Of a stretch of DNA of 64,000 bases, positions 51,693 through 61,455 are shown piece after piece. The stretch's first letter is position 1. Every line of letters begins with the position of its first letter. The notes below the pieces were generated by a model. That model made no database searches. It worked only from the letters and a program-made list of their open reading frames with translations, and had not been told where the DNA came from. The translations under genes and the position numbers were made by a program. The DNA lies in assembly GCA_025642065.1 (NCBI GenBank), contig JAODUP010000420.1, positions 255,001 through 319,000 of the forward strand. The letters are read 5' to 3'. This DNA comes from Paralvinella palmiformis (taxonomy: Eukaryota; Annelida; Polychaeta; Terebellida; Alvinellidae).

Positions 51693-52606
51693 GTATTAAT
51701 GTATCATATTTGTTGATCAACAATGAATACAGAATAAAACGAAGTACGAGTAAACTGATGTTTAAGGAATACTGTCGAATGTCACATGTTAGAATGATTT
51801 CTTCTCGTAATGTCAGTAATAATTATAATGTGAAGAAGAAAAAAAATACATCACAGAGTGGGCATAGAGATTTTGATGATATTCTAACACTCATTAATTA
51901 TTCCACTTTTCTCGCACGACCTGCTTCTACACAAAGCCTTTTCTGCCTCCGGCAAGAGAGATAACCATTTTGATTCTTTGTTCTGTATGTAATACTTAAT
52001 GACAGGATGAACTTAAGAGCCACCTAGTCACAGTTTTAAGACTGGGACGAGAAGGAAAAAAGTAGGGTGTTGTACAGGGAGAGAGTTGTAAATAAATACA
52101 AGAATGTCTCTGTGTGTGTGTGGTGTGTGTGTGTGTGTGAGTAATGTGGTTTGGTATGTGTAAGTCTCCCTAGATACATCAAGCAGTCAGATAGTTGTTA
52201 TTTAATTATAAACACAGTAATTTTCATGAAAAACCATGTAAGTGCTCCATAATTGCTTCTCAGACCAAATTTAGTGTTTTAACATATTCTTAGTTCCTAT
52301 ATAATTTTGGGATCTGTTTCTCATGGGCCGAAAATTCTGTCTGTGTGTGTGTGTGTGTGCATGCGTGCGTGCCTGCACGCATACATATATAGTAAAGAGA
52401 TGGGACAGAAAGCACAATATTCAAGTATATCAGGGCGGTATTGTCAACAGCCGAGAGACTCTCAATGAGCATTTGACAGATTTATGACCAACGAAGAAAC
52501 ATTAAACAACACAGTCCTGCTGATAAAAAACCTGCCATTATCATAAATATCTAGGCTTCTAAATCTATTTAACCAAAACATTCGCTCACTTACCATCTGA
52601 AGCCAT
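37017..52606 (-). CDS. TRAK: Trafficking kinesin-binding protein (TRAK/Milton)
   Basis: Adaptor linking kinesin-1 and dynein to the mitochondrial Miro GTPases; it moves mitochondria along microtubules. Fourteen coding exons: 52606-52594, 51081-51005, 48753-48637, 48239-48151, 47819-47720, 47534-47325, 46867-46793, 46604-46384, 45281-45087, 44977-44888, 42490-42360, 42116-41967, 38482-38371, 38007-37017. They total 2571 nt, with every phase matching, for 856 residues. Residues 5-30 hold [13 protein letters not shown] and residues 31-46 [16 protein letters not shown], the start of the HAP1-N coiled coil, which runs to about 290. [14 protein letters not shown] at about 425-440 continues as SQTLHHW, and GKCMEQT is near 498; both match human TRAK1/2. 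Length is near human TRAK2. An alternative 3' end within exon 12 is listed separately. Confidence 0.95.
38371..38482 (-). CDS. TRAK: TRAK exon 13, GKCMxQT
   Basis: Acceptor TTTTTAG|AT and donor ACAG|GTGAAG (phase 2). [20 protein letters not shown] lines up with PGKCMSQTNSTFTFTTCRIL of vertebrate TRAK. Another frame over this exon is open for 69 codons but is a shadow. Confidence 0.93.
38483..41733. other. TRAK intron 12, possible 3' UTR of the short form
   Basis: 3.2 kb of AT-rich, mostly non-repetitive sequence with few SSRs ((TA)n at 39580-39597 and 41522-41551, (CA)n at 40231-40250) and no SINE, unlike the flanking introns. No open frame of note. Confidence 0.6.
41225..41230 (-). terminator. 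Candidate polyadenylation signal for the short TRAK form
   Basis: AATAAA on the minus strand about 500 bases after the read-through stop at 41734. The intervening sequence is simple-repeat-poor except for a (TA)n at 41522-41551. Other AATAAA hexamers occur further into this 3.2 kb interval, so this is a weak call. Confidence 0.25.
41734..42116 (-). CDS. TRAK: TRAK exon 12 read-through form, CaaX C-terminus
   Basis: If the 41966 donor is not used, the frame continues 76 codons past the YEED acidic patch and stops at TGA 41736-41734. The extension is Ser/Asn/Asp-rich and includes [18 protein letters not shown]; it ends [12 protein letters not shown]. Cys-Val-Ile-Met at the extreme C-terminus is a textbook CaaX box, with Met favouring farnesyl transferase. 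The resulting protein would be 566 residues: the full coiled coil and VKPLEG domain, but not exons 13-14. A minus-strand AATAAA at 41230-41225 could end such a transcript. The open frame and motif are seen; use in transcripts is inferred. Confidence 0.55.
41967..42116 (-). CDS. TRAK: TRAK exon 12, constitutive part
   Basis: Acceptor TTGCCAG|GC completes Gly; [20 protein letters not shown] and RPGIQNKG follow, the Milton/TRAK C-terminal domain core. Donor GATG|GTATGT at 41967/41966 ends it in phase 1 after YSLSDYEED. Joined to the AT of exon 13 this gives [15 protein letters not shown], the same order as vertebrate TRAK. Confidence 0.93.
42360..42490 (-). CDS. TRAK: TRAK exon 11, [13 protein letters not shown]
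   Basis: Acceptor TTCTGTAG|C (AA plus C gives Asn), 43 codons, donor TTGAAG|GTAACA in phase 1. Contains [10 protein letters not shown], like the TPTESIMSLG motif of TRAK1, and ends in the near-invariant [14 protein letters not shown]. Confidence 0.94.
42538..42856 (-). mobile_element. tRNA-derived SINE, family C
   Basis: Minus reading: GAGCCGTGATAGCGCAGTTA head, GGTCGCGGGTTCGAGGCTCC B-box, tail ending GGCGCTATATAAATATCAC. About 320 bp, just upstream (in transcription sense) of TRAK exon 11. Confidence 0.75.
43943..44772. mobile_element. pogo-like DNA transposon remnant
   Basis: Ends carry inverted subterminal matches: left ACCTGCGTATAAGTCGC and GTGCGTCTTATACGTGGGT; right GTGCATCTTATACGCGGGTT and GGGTCTTATATGTTTAA. 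The shared core CTTATACGyGGGT is on both sides of the decayed transposase. Most of the coding body is deleted. Exact ends are uncertain by some ten bases. Confidence 0.6.
44423..44660 (+). pseudogene. Decayed pogo/Tigger-like DDE transposase C-terminus
   Basis: Reading from 44423 gives [16 protein letters not shown], stop, [20 protein letters not shown], then TEDEVL, stop. The block W-V-x-x-A-W, then I-x-x-SFKKC-x-I-SN-x-LDG/D, then TED is the signature end of DDE_1 (pogo/Tigger/jerky) transposases. Two in-frame stops and a later frameshift show it is dead. A Ser/Asp/Glu-rich tail ([11 protein letters not shown]) follows in another frame. It sits inside a TRAK intron on the opposite strand. 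Confidence 0.7.
44888..44977 (-). CDS. TRAK: TRAK exon 10, ALRRL motif
   Basis: Acceptor GTTTTCAG|T; donor CACAA|GTAAGT in phase 2. [12 protein letters not shown] corresponds to the HDLETALRRLSL spot of vertebrate TRAK. If the donor is ignored the frame meets TAA one base later, so splicing is needed. Confidence 0.9.
45087..45281 (-). CDS. TRAK: TRAK exon 9
   Basis: Acceptor TGTTTAG|A, AG plus A gives Arg, then 64 codons and donor CTGAG|GTAACA in phase 2. Starts with the basic [16 protein letters not shown] segment and becomes Ser/Asn-rich ([16 protein letters not shown]), a likely phosphorylated linker. Confidence 0.9.
45929..46190 (-). pseudogene. Unrecognised coding-like segment in a TRAK intron
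   Basis: On the same strand as TRAK, between exons 8 and 9, ATG at 46190 opens 63 codons ([15 protein letters not shown]..., [16 protein letters not shown]) right after acceptor-like TTTTAG. After its stop a second frame reads [20 protein letters not shown] and ends at a good donor CCTAG|GTATGT. The residue mix looks protein-like. TRAK exons 8 and 9 join perfectly without it, so it may be a decayed retrocopy or nested-gene fragment. Family not recognised. Confidence 0.3.
46384..46604 (-). CDS. TRAK: TRAK exon 8, end of coiled coil
   Basis: Acceptor GTTACAG|ATA (phase 0), donor GCGAAG|GTAGTC (phase 2). The coiled coil ends with [22 protein letters not shown] follows, the counterpart of the LFPMDSLAAEI signature that ends the HAP1-N domain. 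Confidence 0.93.
46793..46867 (-). CDS. TRAK: TRAK exon 7
   Basis: Twenty-five codons, acceptor TTTACAG|ATG, donor [27 protein letters not shown] aligns with the LGAAKDAQRQLTAEL heptads of vertebrate TRAK. (AAC)n repeat lies just after the donor. Confidence 0.92.
47325..47534 (-). CDS. TRAK: TRAK exon 6, main coiled coil
   Basis: Seventy codons in phase 0/0 between acceptor TTTTCAG|ACA and donor [31 protein letters not shown] and QQEEITSL are the kinesin-binding coiled-coil heptads of the family. No proline breaks the exon. Confidence 0.94.
47720..47819 (-). CDS. TRAK: TRAK exon 5
   Basis: Acceptor TTATCAG|G; GA plus G gives Glu, then 33 codons to donor [28 protein letters not shown] matches the SLQKKLKDLEEENVVL heptads of vertebrate TRAK. 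Confidence 0.92.
48151..48239 (-). CDS. TRAK: TRAK exon 4
   Basis: Acceptor CATTTAG|GTC and donor CCTGA|GTATGT (phase 2). [20 protein letters not shown] corresponds to the QLRHELxxKDELLQFY segment of vertebrate TRAK, including the position of the acidic tail. Confidence 0.92.
48637..48753 (-). CDS. TRAK: TRAK exon 3, [16 protein letters not shown]
   Basis: Acceptor ACTACAG|AAA, donor AAG|GTTTGT; 39 codons in phase 0/0. Begins with the diagnostic coiled-coil motif shared by TRAK1, TRAK2, Milton and HAP1, which in vertebrates contacts the dynein light intermediate chain. Heptads continue to the exon end. Confidence 0.94.
49389..49580 (-). mobile_element. SINE family A in TRAK intron
   Basis: Full-length reversed copy, head GGCACCTGCGTGGTCTAACT, B-box GTTCGAAGC. 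It is in the intron between TRAK exons 2 and 3. Confidence 0.8.
50345..50450 (-). mobile_element. SINE family B fragment
   Basis: GAAGGTGGTCACTGTCAGAAT, GGGGGACTTTAACATCCATG and AACATGGTCAT match the body of the other two family B copies. No tRNA-like head. It is in the TRAK intron between exons 2 and 3. Confidence 0.55.
51005..51081 (-). CDS. TRAK: TRAK exon 2
   Basis: Acceptor ATTTCAG|TT, donor GAGGAG|GTAGGC, 25 codons. [19 protein letters not shown] is among the best-conserved stretches of the family and opens the HAP1-N region. Phase 0 at the end leads directly into KERDLEL. Confidence 0.93.
52594..52606 (-). CDS. TRAK: TRAK first coding exon (MASD)
   Basis: ATG GCT TCA GAT G followed by donor GTAAGT at 52593. 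An in-frame TAA lies four codons upstream of the ATG, which fixes the start for this transcript. The next exon begins VLCAERV, matching vertebrate TRAK isoforms that differ only before this point. An acceptor-like CAACTCCAG about 30 bases upstream suggests a 5' UTR exon further away. Confidence 0.82.
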
Positions 52607-53494
52607 TTCAGTTTGTTAAATATAAAACTGAGACACTGGAGTTGAAGTTATGAACAGCCCAAGCAGCATCCAGTCAGGTAAATAAACACCAGAGGAATAT
52701 TTTTTATTTCACATGGCTCCACATTCCAGATGTACACAAGATGAACAAATATTCAGTCCATCTATGTACCACACACATTCTATGATGACTTAAGCCTTGT
52801 TCTGTACATCTGATGAACACAGAAAAATGTTATGTACATAATCGGCTAGCTAGCAGTCACATGTTTGGTAAACTGCCACACTTTCATTGCAGGAATGTCC
52901 TTAACTCTATGCAACTGTTCTAAAGTGATGTCTCCACAAATCTTTGCTCAAAACAGTTTTCTCCATAAATCTGTCCTCTAAACAGCTGTCTCCACAAATC
53001 TTTACTCTTAGAGCAGTCATCTGCCAAAAATCTGTACTCAGCAGCCATCTCCAGAAGTTCATCACAGCAAGTCAGAGTAACTCCACCAAACACAGACAGA
53101 AGTTGGGGCAAACCTCAGCATACACTGACTTTTATATACACACACACACACACACATAGACACCTCATAAATCACCCTGTGAGGCTGGGGGTATGTCAAG
53201 TGCCGTGCGCGCGCACAAACACAAACACACACACACACACCCAAAAAAAAAAAACGAATACGAACTGGTCCAGGTACCAAAAAAAAAACTCATCTGGGCC
53301 AAAGATTAGCTGTCAAAATAATGAGATTTATCATGAACCAGGTAACTACACGGGATAATCAATAGGTGAATATTGATTGAGTATTACAGGAAGCTGTGAG
53401 GTCATCCGAAATATAAAAATACAAACACTAGGAAATCATGTACAGCAAGATAAGAAAAATGTCGCAGTTCGAGTGTTATTGAATCCTGATGCTA

Positions 53495-53768
53495 GGTCAT
53501 GATAGCTCACTGGTAAAGTGCCGAGCCAGAAAAAGAGTGGTTGATCATATCAAATCCACTATCTGGCTCATCAAGTCACTGTCTGCTGGGGATGCCGCTT
53601 CTTATTAATGTTGTTCCCCCCCCCCCCATATTTACAACAACAATCTCATCCAAACCAGCTTTATCATTCCGGGCCAAACTCATCAATTGGCAAGTAAGAG
53701 ATCCACTGATTGGTGGGATTTGAACGCAGCATATGGTCGATTCTAGCCAAGAACAATACCAACTGAGC
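53495..53768. mobile_element. Inverted pair of tRNA-like heads
   Basis: Plus strand GGTCATGATAGCTCACTGGTAAAGTG at the left and, on the minus strand, GAGGGCTCAGTTGGTATTGT with GTTCAAATCCC at the right. Two tRNA-like 5' ends point towards each other across about 200 bp with a C run between them. Two head-on SINE insertions are the simplest reading. Confidence 0.4.
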
Positions 53769-54953
53769 CCTCATTTACTATCATATAATCTACATTATAC
53801 ATGAAGTATTGTTGCTATATATTGTTTATCTGGTTATGAGGGTTCCTAGATTGTCTAAGTATTCTTGTTATTGATAAACTTAAGAAAGGATCTGATAGTT
53901 GTATTGTATGTGTGTGGAGGGGGGGGGGATTCTTGACACATATCAGACAGACAGACAGACAGACAAATGTGCAACGGTAAAAAGATAGGTAAGCAACCAG
54001 CCACTGACCTACTCACTATAATTCCCCCCCATGCACGCACGCACGCACACACACACACACACAGATACATACACACTTATGGTCCGCTACTTTATTATAT
54101 CTTAAAGTTTAATCCAATGAGCATGCGTATATGCATGTAAATGCACAAAAATAGAATCTCACGCGCACACACACACACAGAGAGATAGAGAGATAGAGAG
54201 AGAGTTCTGAACAAGTTCACCGGCCACACATCAACAATAATAAATAGCTCTGACCTAGTGGCGAAGACATAAAGCTGACAAGATAACAATAACATGGCAC
54301 AGGTGTAAATATGTAAATTAATCTGGTTGTTTACATCCAGAGGGGGGGGGATAATAAACATGTACAGTAATGACCATAAATGTGAAGTAAGCTGTATTTC
54401 TGTGAAATAAAACTCTGCACAAGGTCAGCTTATTGATGTATAGTGATGTTTACATCTCCCCTGATGTGTTCGTGTGTGTGTGTATGTGTGCGCGCGCGCG
54501 CCCGTTGTATAGGTGCGTGCGTGCGTAAACATGCGTGTGCTTGCATACATTTGCATATGCATCGAAGTGCATCTTTAAGCAGTGTGTGAAAATGTACTAG
54601 GGCAAAAACTATTTTTCATGGCGAGATGTGCATCATCACATTAACGCCTACCTCTCTGTCTGAGTTTGTGAGAGAGCCGTCTCTTGGTACATGGGAGGTC
54701 AAAGTTCTGTTCATGGCTAGGTCAAGATTCTCATCCCAGCCAGGCTAATTTTTGTTAATTATTTTAAATTGGTGCATTTATTTAAAACTGGAGAACCATT
54801 AATCAAAGACCATCTGGGTCTTCATCAGGGTGATAGTCTTGCTGGTTAAATAATAGTCACTGATGCCGTTATTAGTCATATTATTATTACTACTATGTAG
54901 CTACAAGATTATTCCATCTGGACATCACTACAGTAGTAACCTATTATATAACT

Positions 54954-55155
54954 GATGATGATGATGATGATGATTGATGTTTTAGGCCACGTCTGTGCAC
55001 ATGGTAGGCTAAATATGCTGAGCAACCTAGAAAGGTAATGAAGTGAAGTCAAAGATGAAACACCCTTCAGATATGCCCAAGCCGAAATTCGAACGAACTC
55101 AGGTGGTAGTGATCTGTGGTCCAACACGCTATCAACTAGACCACGAAGGTGCTCT
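54954..55155 (-). mobile_element. SINE family A
   Basis: Reversed copy with a lengthened (GAT)n tail and head CACCTTCGTGGTCTAGTTG; the B-box carries a four-base duplication (GAACGAACTC on the plus strand). Confidence 0.78.
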
Positions 55156-56028
55156 GATAATGGATAAACCAAACATCCATCAACCTTTCCATGTGTGTGA
55201 ATTACTGTTTATATAAACACAATTATTTTAATTTTCACATCCATCCATCTCTCTCTCTCTCACACACACACAGTTTGAATTCACTTTCGAGATTATCTGT
55301 GCCAGTGCCTTGTTCTATATGGCTAAAACACAAACACACACACACACACACACACACACAGTCAGCCTATCCATCCACAATAGAGCAGCCACGGTTTTCC
55401 ATACAGTTACCTGTTTAACTACTGCACACAAAAGTGATATTATTAAAATTAGATCCACGTATTGGTTCACACCATAAACACACAGTCTGTATGCGACCTT
55501 AATGTCACCAAAAGCCAACAATCTACTTGAACAAACCTTCTCCTATATTGGGATCCAAAAAAGGACAAACCAACATTACATAACGTCGCTTCTAGGTGAA
55601 GACTCTACCAAATGCCAAATCTACACATTTCACACCACTCCAAGGTCACACAAGGTTACCTTCTTGTATGAGCTCCTCCAGGGGGCAGCACATTCTAGTG
55701 CCACTCTCCTCAACATGATAGTCACTCTCAGAAGACAACACATCATCGCACATAACCATCAATAGACGGGACAATAGTATATCAGATATTGTGTAAAAAG
55801 TTATGATCTCGACATCATCGCGTCATCGTGAGCCTCTTTATGATGAACATTTGTCATAATTGGCTGAGCTACAAAAACATACGAGCACATTACATCACTG
55901 AGGGTCATAATGGGCAATGAGAATGTATAATATACAATAACATGCAATAACAACATACATAACTCCGGAAGTAATGAGTTATAAGGATATAATAATTCTC
56001 TATGTGGTTGAGATGACACACACACGCG

Positions 56029-56063
<35 letters not shown>

Positions 56064-56699
56064 CAAAAACTTGACCTAGAGCACTAATTTATACTGTCTG
56101 ACATACAGAAATTAAAAAAAAGTAATTCAAAATACGAACATGACAAATCAACAACAAAAAGGATTTGGTGATGAAGAGATATAAAAGGTAATACACATTT
56201 GTATATAACATATAATAATAATAAAACACAATAATCACAACAAAGATGACAGTTATTCAATCAGTCAAACAACCAATGATAATTACATATCTGAACAAAC
56301 ACAGCCAAGTTCCCAGTAACAGCCACACCAACATCTGTATAAAACTATAACATCTGTATAACACCTGTATAATGTCTGGCTCAAGATAATCTTATTCTGG
56401 GTGCTTGAAATTGGGTAGTAAAACACTGTCAGCAAGTAGGTGATATATGAGCCTCTTGTATGCACACACATACACCGACGCAGACATACACTCACGCACA
56501 CGCACACTACGTACAGATAATAATATCTCAACATTTCTCTCTCTCTGTCTCTCTCTGTGTGTTTGTGCGTGCGTGCACGTGCGCGCGTGTGTGACATGCA
56601 GAACATATCACATTTAAGTGATATGGTATGACAGCATGCAAAAAATCTATTATACCCACAATATTTAACAAATGACATATATTACATACAAACTATTAC

Positions 56700-56743
<44 letters not shown>

Positions 56744-57157
56744 CATGTAACATGACACACACACACACACACAAACACAGACATCAGTAGTAGTATATCA
56801 CACAAACCACATTAAATACAATTTATCACATTTAATATATACTAAACAAATAATATACTATATATACAATACTATAAATCACACATAATATATCACAGGC
56901 ACGTCATACAAACTTCTACTCCACAGAAATATCATAGACAACATACTCACATACCATTTGCCCACGTCACCAGGTGGCGACGTACACACACGCCCACACT
57001 GATGTAATCAGCCAATCGGCGTGGGTTAATAACTCCTCACTTAATTAACAATAAACATTGTGATAAGTATTAAAACTTGATAACTACAACACGCTAATAG
57101 CCTGTCTACACTAGCGTATAACACCCTATATCAGCACACACACACACACACACACAA

Positions 57158-57194
<37 letters not shown>

Positions 57195-57603
57195 ATTTCA
57201 GCTGGCAATTTAAGCTCTAAATACAGCCAGTAATAAGCTCAATTCATCTAAGATACAATATGTTTGGTGGAGACATGTTGAAACAAAGCCAAGGATTTGT
57301 TTTCTAGGCAGCGACAATATCTAATTAGTGGCTTTATCGGTCAGTGACTATCAGCTGGGTGGTGGATGGTGATATAAAATTACTTTAGAATAGAGACAGC
57401 AACTTTTAATATGGTAAAATATTGTTGGATGAGTGAGGCCTACTCGCGCGCGCGCATGTGGGTGTTTATTCGTGTAAGGGCGCACGTATACAGGCATGCC
57501 TATCTTTTTTCCAGTCCTGTCTTTTTCCCCTCTATTTTACGCTGTCTCACAACAATAATCCACTTTATTACTGAGTGAATCAAACCCTTTTGTGTCACAC
57601 ACA

Positions 57604-57634
<31 letters not shown>

Positions 57635-57635
57635 T

Positions 57636-58075
57636 TAAAACTATTAGTTACACAACCAGATCAAAACTTTATCATGAAGACACTTAGTGATTCGAGAATA
57701 GGAATAAAAGCCTGTACACCAATAATAATAAAACATCATGCTATTTTAATGTCAGCTCTACAGAAATATCTGATATCAACGAGAGTATAAAACTGTTTAT
57801 GGTTCAGCTTAAAATATGTCATAATAGCGCCTCACGCATAAAAAGGCCATTTAAATTTTATCCTACAAGCTACACATTAAAACAGCAGAATAAGTCTAGT
57901 ATGTTGAGAGGTGATTAGAATGTTAGCTTCGAGTTATAAAAGTCAGATACAGGAAATTGAAGTTTATTAATTAGTAAAAAGATAAATAGCTAAATTAACA
58001 CTATAAAATTAGCAGGTATTTGAAATATAAGTCTGAATATCAATTGGGATATTCCCATTAGAAGGGGTAAAAGGT
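57636..58075 (+). repeat. Dispersed direct repeat, copy 1
   Basis: Shares with 61016-61455 long identical runs such as CAACCAGATCAAAACTTTAT and ATGAAGACACTTAGT, and the following 400 bases at roughly 80-85 percent by eye. Preceded by (CA)n(GA)n. Confidence 0.75.
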
Positions 58076-58637
58076 AGTAATTATTAAATTATGGAAGTAA
58101 TTTTTAATTCTGAATGTGTAATACATATTACGTAATAAACACAATAAATTAAATTCTAAAATAATTGGTTTCCTTCCGTTCTAATTACAACCCAAACTGA
58201 CTAGTTTAATTATCATTCAATTACAATGTAATCATTTAAACCTCCAGATTTGTGGTTTACTCGGATTATCAATATTTCATAATTAAAATTAGATCTATCC
58301 GGATCTAATTAAATTATAATTGGAATAACGACTAAAATATTAATTGTAACTGGAACTGATCCAGTTTTGTACCTGTAGTTATACTGTTCGGATTGAGCGT
58401 ACACATATTTATAATATTTTCCCATTGACAATAACATAAAAGGTATTATAATTAGACATTAATTTTACTTCATCCATTGAGATACCTCTTTTATCGCCCT
58501 CTTCATGTTGTTATCATTCCATCGGAATTCAGTAAGATTAGATAACCACACACACACACACACACAAATAAACAACACAGAGAGAGAGAGAAATGGCATC
58601 AGCAAGTTGTCTATATGAGTAAGGATTTTTATTTTAG

Positions 58638-58784
58638 CCTCCAGAGGCGCTGATCGCAGCTGGACAGCTGCTCCCCTGTGAAATCATACCAAAACGAGTC
58701 AACAAACCTTCTAGGCCAAAGTGCTCAAAACAGTCGGTGCAGCCCTATAAAAAGCGCACTAAAACCACCCCAAGAGCTTCGTAA
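58638..58784 (+). other. Possible terminal exon, unrecognised
   Basis: After acceptor-like TTTTTATTTTAG the frame reads PPEALIAAGQLLPCEIIPKR and later basic KKRTKTTPRAS, then TAA: 49 codons, richer in GC than its surroundings. No upstream exon of the same strand is apparent. May be a chance open frame. Confidence 0.25.
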
Positions 58785-59383
58785 TACCACCCACAGTAAG
58801 GCGGCCCCCCCCCCCCCAGTCAGAAACTTACTGGACTGAAGGAGCTCTTCTAGAAAAAAACAGCAATAGGAATAGGCTTCTTTTAGAACAGCTACAAATG
58901 ACAGTTTTTATTAACCGCCAAACAACTATTTGTCTCAAACCAGCAATATATAACACCTTTATAGCATGTTTTATTGGTATTAGCAAGTTTGATACACGAA
59001 TTCTCGTATATAGGAAGACACGCAATCACAGATATAGCTTCTCGTAGTCCCCATTTAGTCACATCCCCGCATCAAAGGAGAAATTCGGTGATCCAGTGAG
59101 TTAGAACATCGGACGGACTTCTTACTTCGGGGAATAACTAGGAAAGTTTTGCCATCCGTAAAATGGCATCCGTTCCATATTTTAAAATTTTCATAATTAA
59201 TCCCTTTTGGTCAGTTTTAAATAACAGACAAGCTTCACCATCACCTATTATAGCCAGTCAGCGTAATATTTATCTATCAGGTCAAGGGTCAGAGGTGTCG
59301 GGCTTACAGTGGTACACTTGCAGGTTGTATTATTTAGTAAGTATGACCATTGCTCTCTCTTCAAAACATTTCTTTTAATTTGA

Positions 59384-59670
59384 TCTCTCCGGTGGTCTAG
59401 TAGTTAAGCACCTGACACAGTGTCAAGGATCACAGGTTCATTCCAACAAAGAGGTCGAAACTTTTCCAGAGATTAATTTCTCGACTCACAACAACGTTAA
59501 ATGGTGCTGCCGTCGCCACTGACTTGATTAAAATAAAGGGTGGCCATTGAAGACCCTCTGATGACGTAATAAACTCTGGCAGCGACCACCCTCGGGGCAT
59601 TTCGGATCCATCTTTCCGTACTGCTCCCTTGTGAGTGGTGGGGGAGGATATCTGAGCAACCGCTCAACAA
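59384..59670 (+). mobile_element. SINE family B
   Basis: CTCCGGTGGTCTAGTAGTTA head, decayed B-box (GGTTCATTCC), then GTCGAAACTTTTCCAGAGAT and the shared body to GGTGGGGGAGGA. Slightly shorter than the 21.9 kb copy. Confidence 0.75.
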
Positions 59671-59734
59671 AATGGACCACGCTTACGTTTGTGTGGGCTA
59701 TCCTTGTTTCACGATCACAGATCATGAAACGAAA

Positions 59735-59923
59735 GATGACGATGATTGATGTTTTACGGCCAATTTTGTGCACGAGGTAGGCTAAATGGACCGAGCGACC
59801 TCCAAAGATAACGAGGCGAAGTCAAAGACGAAACAATCTTCAGATATTCCCACGCCAAGATTCGAACACGGGTGGTAGTAATCTCTGGTCCAACACGCTA
59901 CCGCTAGACCACCGAGGAGCCCT
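59735..59923 (-). mobile_element. SINE family A
   Basis: Reversed full-length copy with head GGGCTCCTCGGTGGTCTAGC. It lies 60-70 bases from a family B element in the opposite orientation. Confidence 0.8.
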
Positions 59924-60469
59924 CATGAAACGAAAGAATATCAATCAATTAGCAGATCATCAAGAATGCCGACTGACCCAGAATATTTTGGTTGTTTGTA
60001 ATCTGTTTCATCATAAAAGGTTTGACAATTAAGTCATTCAAAATAGTTCAGATATTTATTTGGGTCTGTGTTTAACCATGACGTTATATTCAACCATTAT
60101 CAGGTCAGTCCAAACTACACAGATCAACATGTTAGCTGTAATGGCTGACTGGGGAGAGGGGGGGGAGCTGGTGTAAAGGATGAAGCCTGAAAAAAGTGCA
60201 TAATTACTTTTATTCATACATAAATATTGGCATTGATGCATTCTATTATTTAATTTATCCACTAATGAATAAACAAATTATGTAAATATGAAAGTAACAT
60301 GTGCAACAAGCTAGTCTTACATTCCCGCCGATTTCTGACAGTAGCCAGTCCTGTTGTTACATAGTTAAGTAATAAAATAACAATACCCATCATGTTTCAG
60401 CCAATAATCTTCTTCAGTAATGAAAAACTTAAGATGGTAGGGGGTGTTTGATTGATTTAGCCTCAGCAC

Positions 60470-60606
60470 TGGTTACACTTGGGACATATGGCCGAGGGGC
60501 GGCTCCTCGTTGAAACATCCCACAAACATGGGGATTGGTGAGATTCATACCCACAACCTGGAGCTTTGCAGTGCAGTGCTCTATCTTCTGCACCATCTCA
60601 GCACTC
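60470..60606 (-). mobile_element. SINE-like element, family D
   Basis: GAGATGGTGCAGAAGATAGA, GAGCACTGCACTGCAAAG, GGTTGTGGGTATGAATCTC, then TTTGTGGGATGTTTCAACG. The same arrangement as at 33.3 kb. A partial body (CATCTCACAAACACGGG) recurs near 61885. Confidence 0.55.
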
Positions 60607-61015
60607 GGTTTAGATATTGAGTGAGAGTTCAGCTAAGTGGGACTCATAAAAAAGCTACTGTGATTCCAGTTTAAAAGCACATGCTTAATACACTATTTGG
60701 TATGATTTGTTTCTTTCGTGATTTATCTTTATGATCACGCAGAAGGGATAAATTATCACACATATTTTCAGCGCTATCCTCATAAAATAAATAACTCAAA
60801 CTACTTCCTATGTAACGCGGTATGACGGAGATGAAATGTTCTCGGTGTGTTGCTCGGGGTGACTTCAATGTCCCCACTAAACATATCGAGTCAGCTCTGT
60901 TTAATAAGATCAGCCATCCATGTGTGAATAAAATCACCTTGTGTCGATTGTTCCCACACACGCATACGCACGCCCGTACACATACACGCATGCACGCACA
61001 CACACACACAGAAAA

Positions 61016-61455
61016 TAAAACTATTATTTATACAACCAGATCAAAACTTTATCATGAAGACACTTAGTCATTCGAGAATAGGAATAAAAGCCTGTACACC
61101 AATAATAATAAAACATCATGTTATTCTAATGCCAGCTCTACAGAAATATCTGATATAAACCAGAACATAAAACTGTTTATGGTTCAGCTTATAACATATC
61201 ACATTGCGCCTCACACAAATAAAGCACATTTAGATTCTCTCCTACAAGCTACATTTTAAAGGACCGGAATAGGTCTGGTATGTTGAGAGGTTTGAACACT
61301 TAGATTGCTAGCTTCAAGTGGGTTATACAAGTCAGATACAAGAAATTGATGTTTATATTATTAAAAAGATAAACTGCTAAATTAACATTATAAGCTTAGC
61401 GTGTGTATGAAACATAAGTTCGAATACCGTCAATCTGAGAATTAGGTTAAAAGCA
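61016..61455 (+). repeat. Dispersed direct repeat, copy 2
   Basis: Partner of 57636-58075, same orientation, 3.4 kb away, also preceded by a (CA)n tract. Small indels and scattered substitutions separate the copies. Confidence 0.75.
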
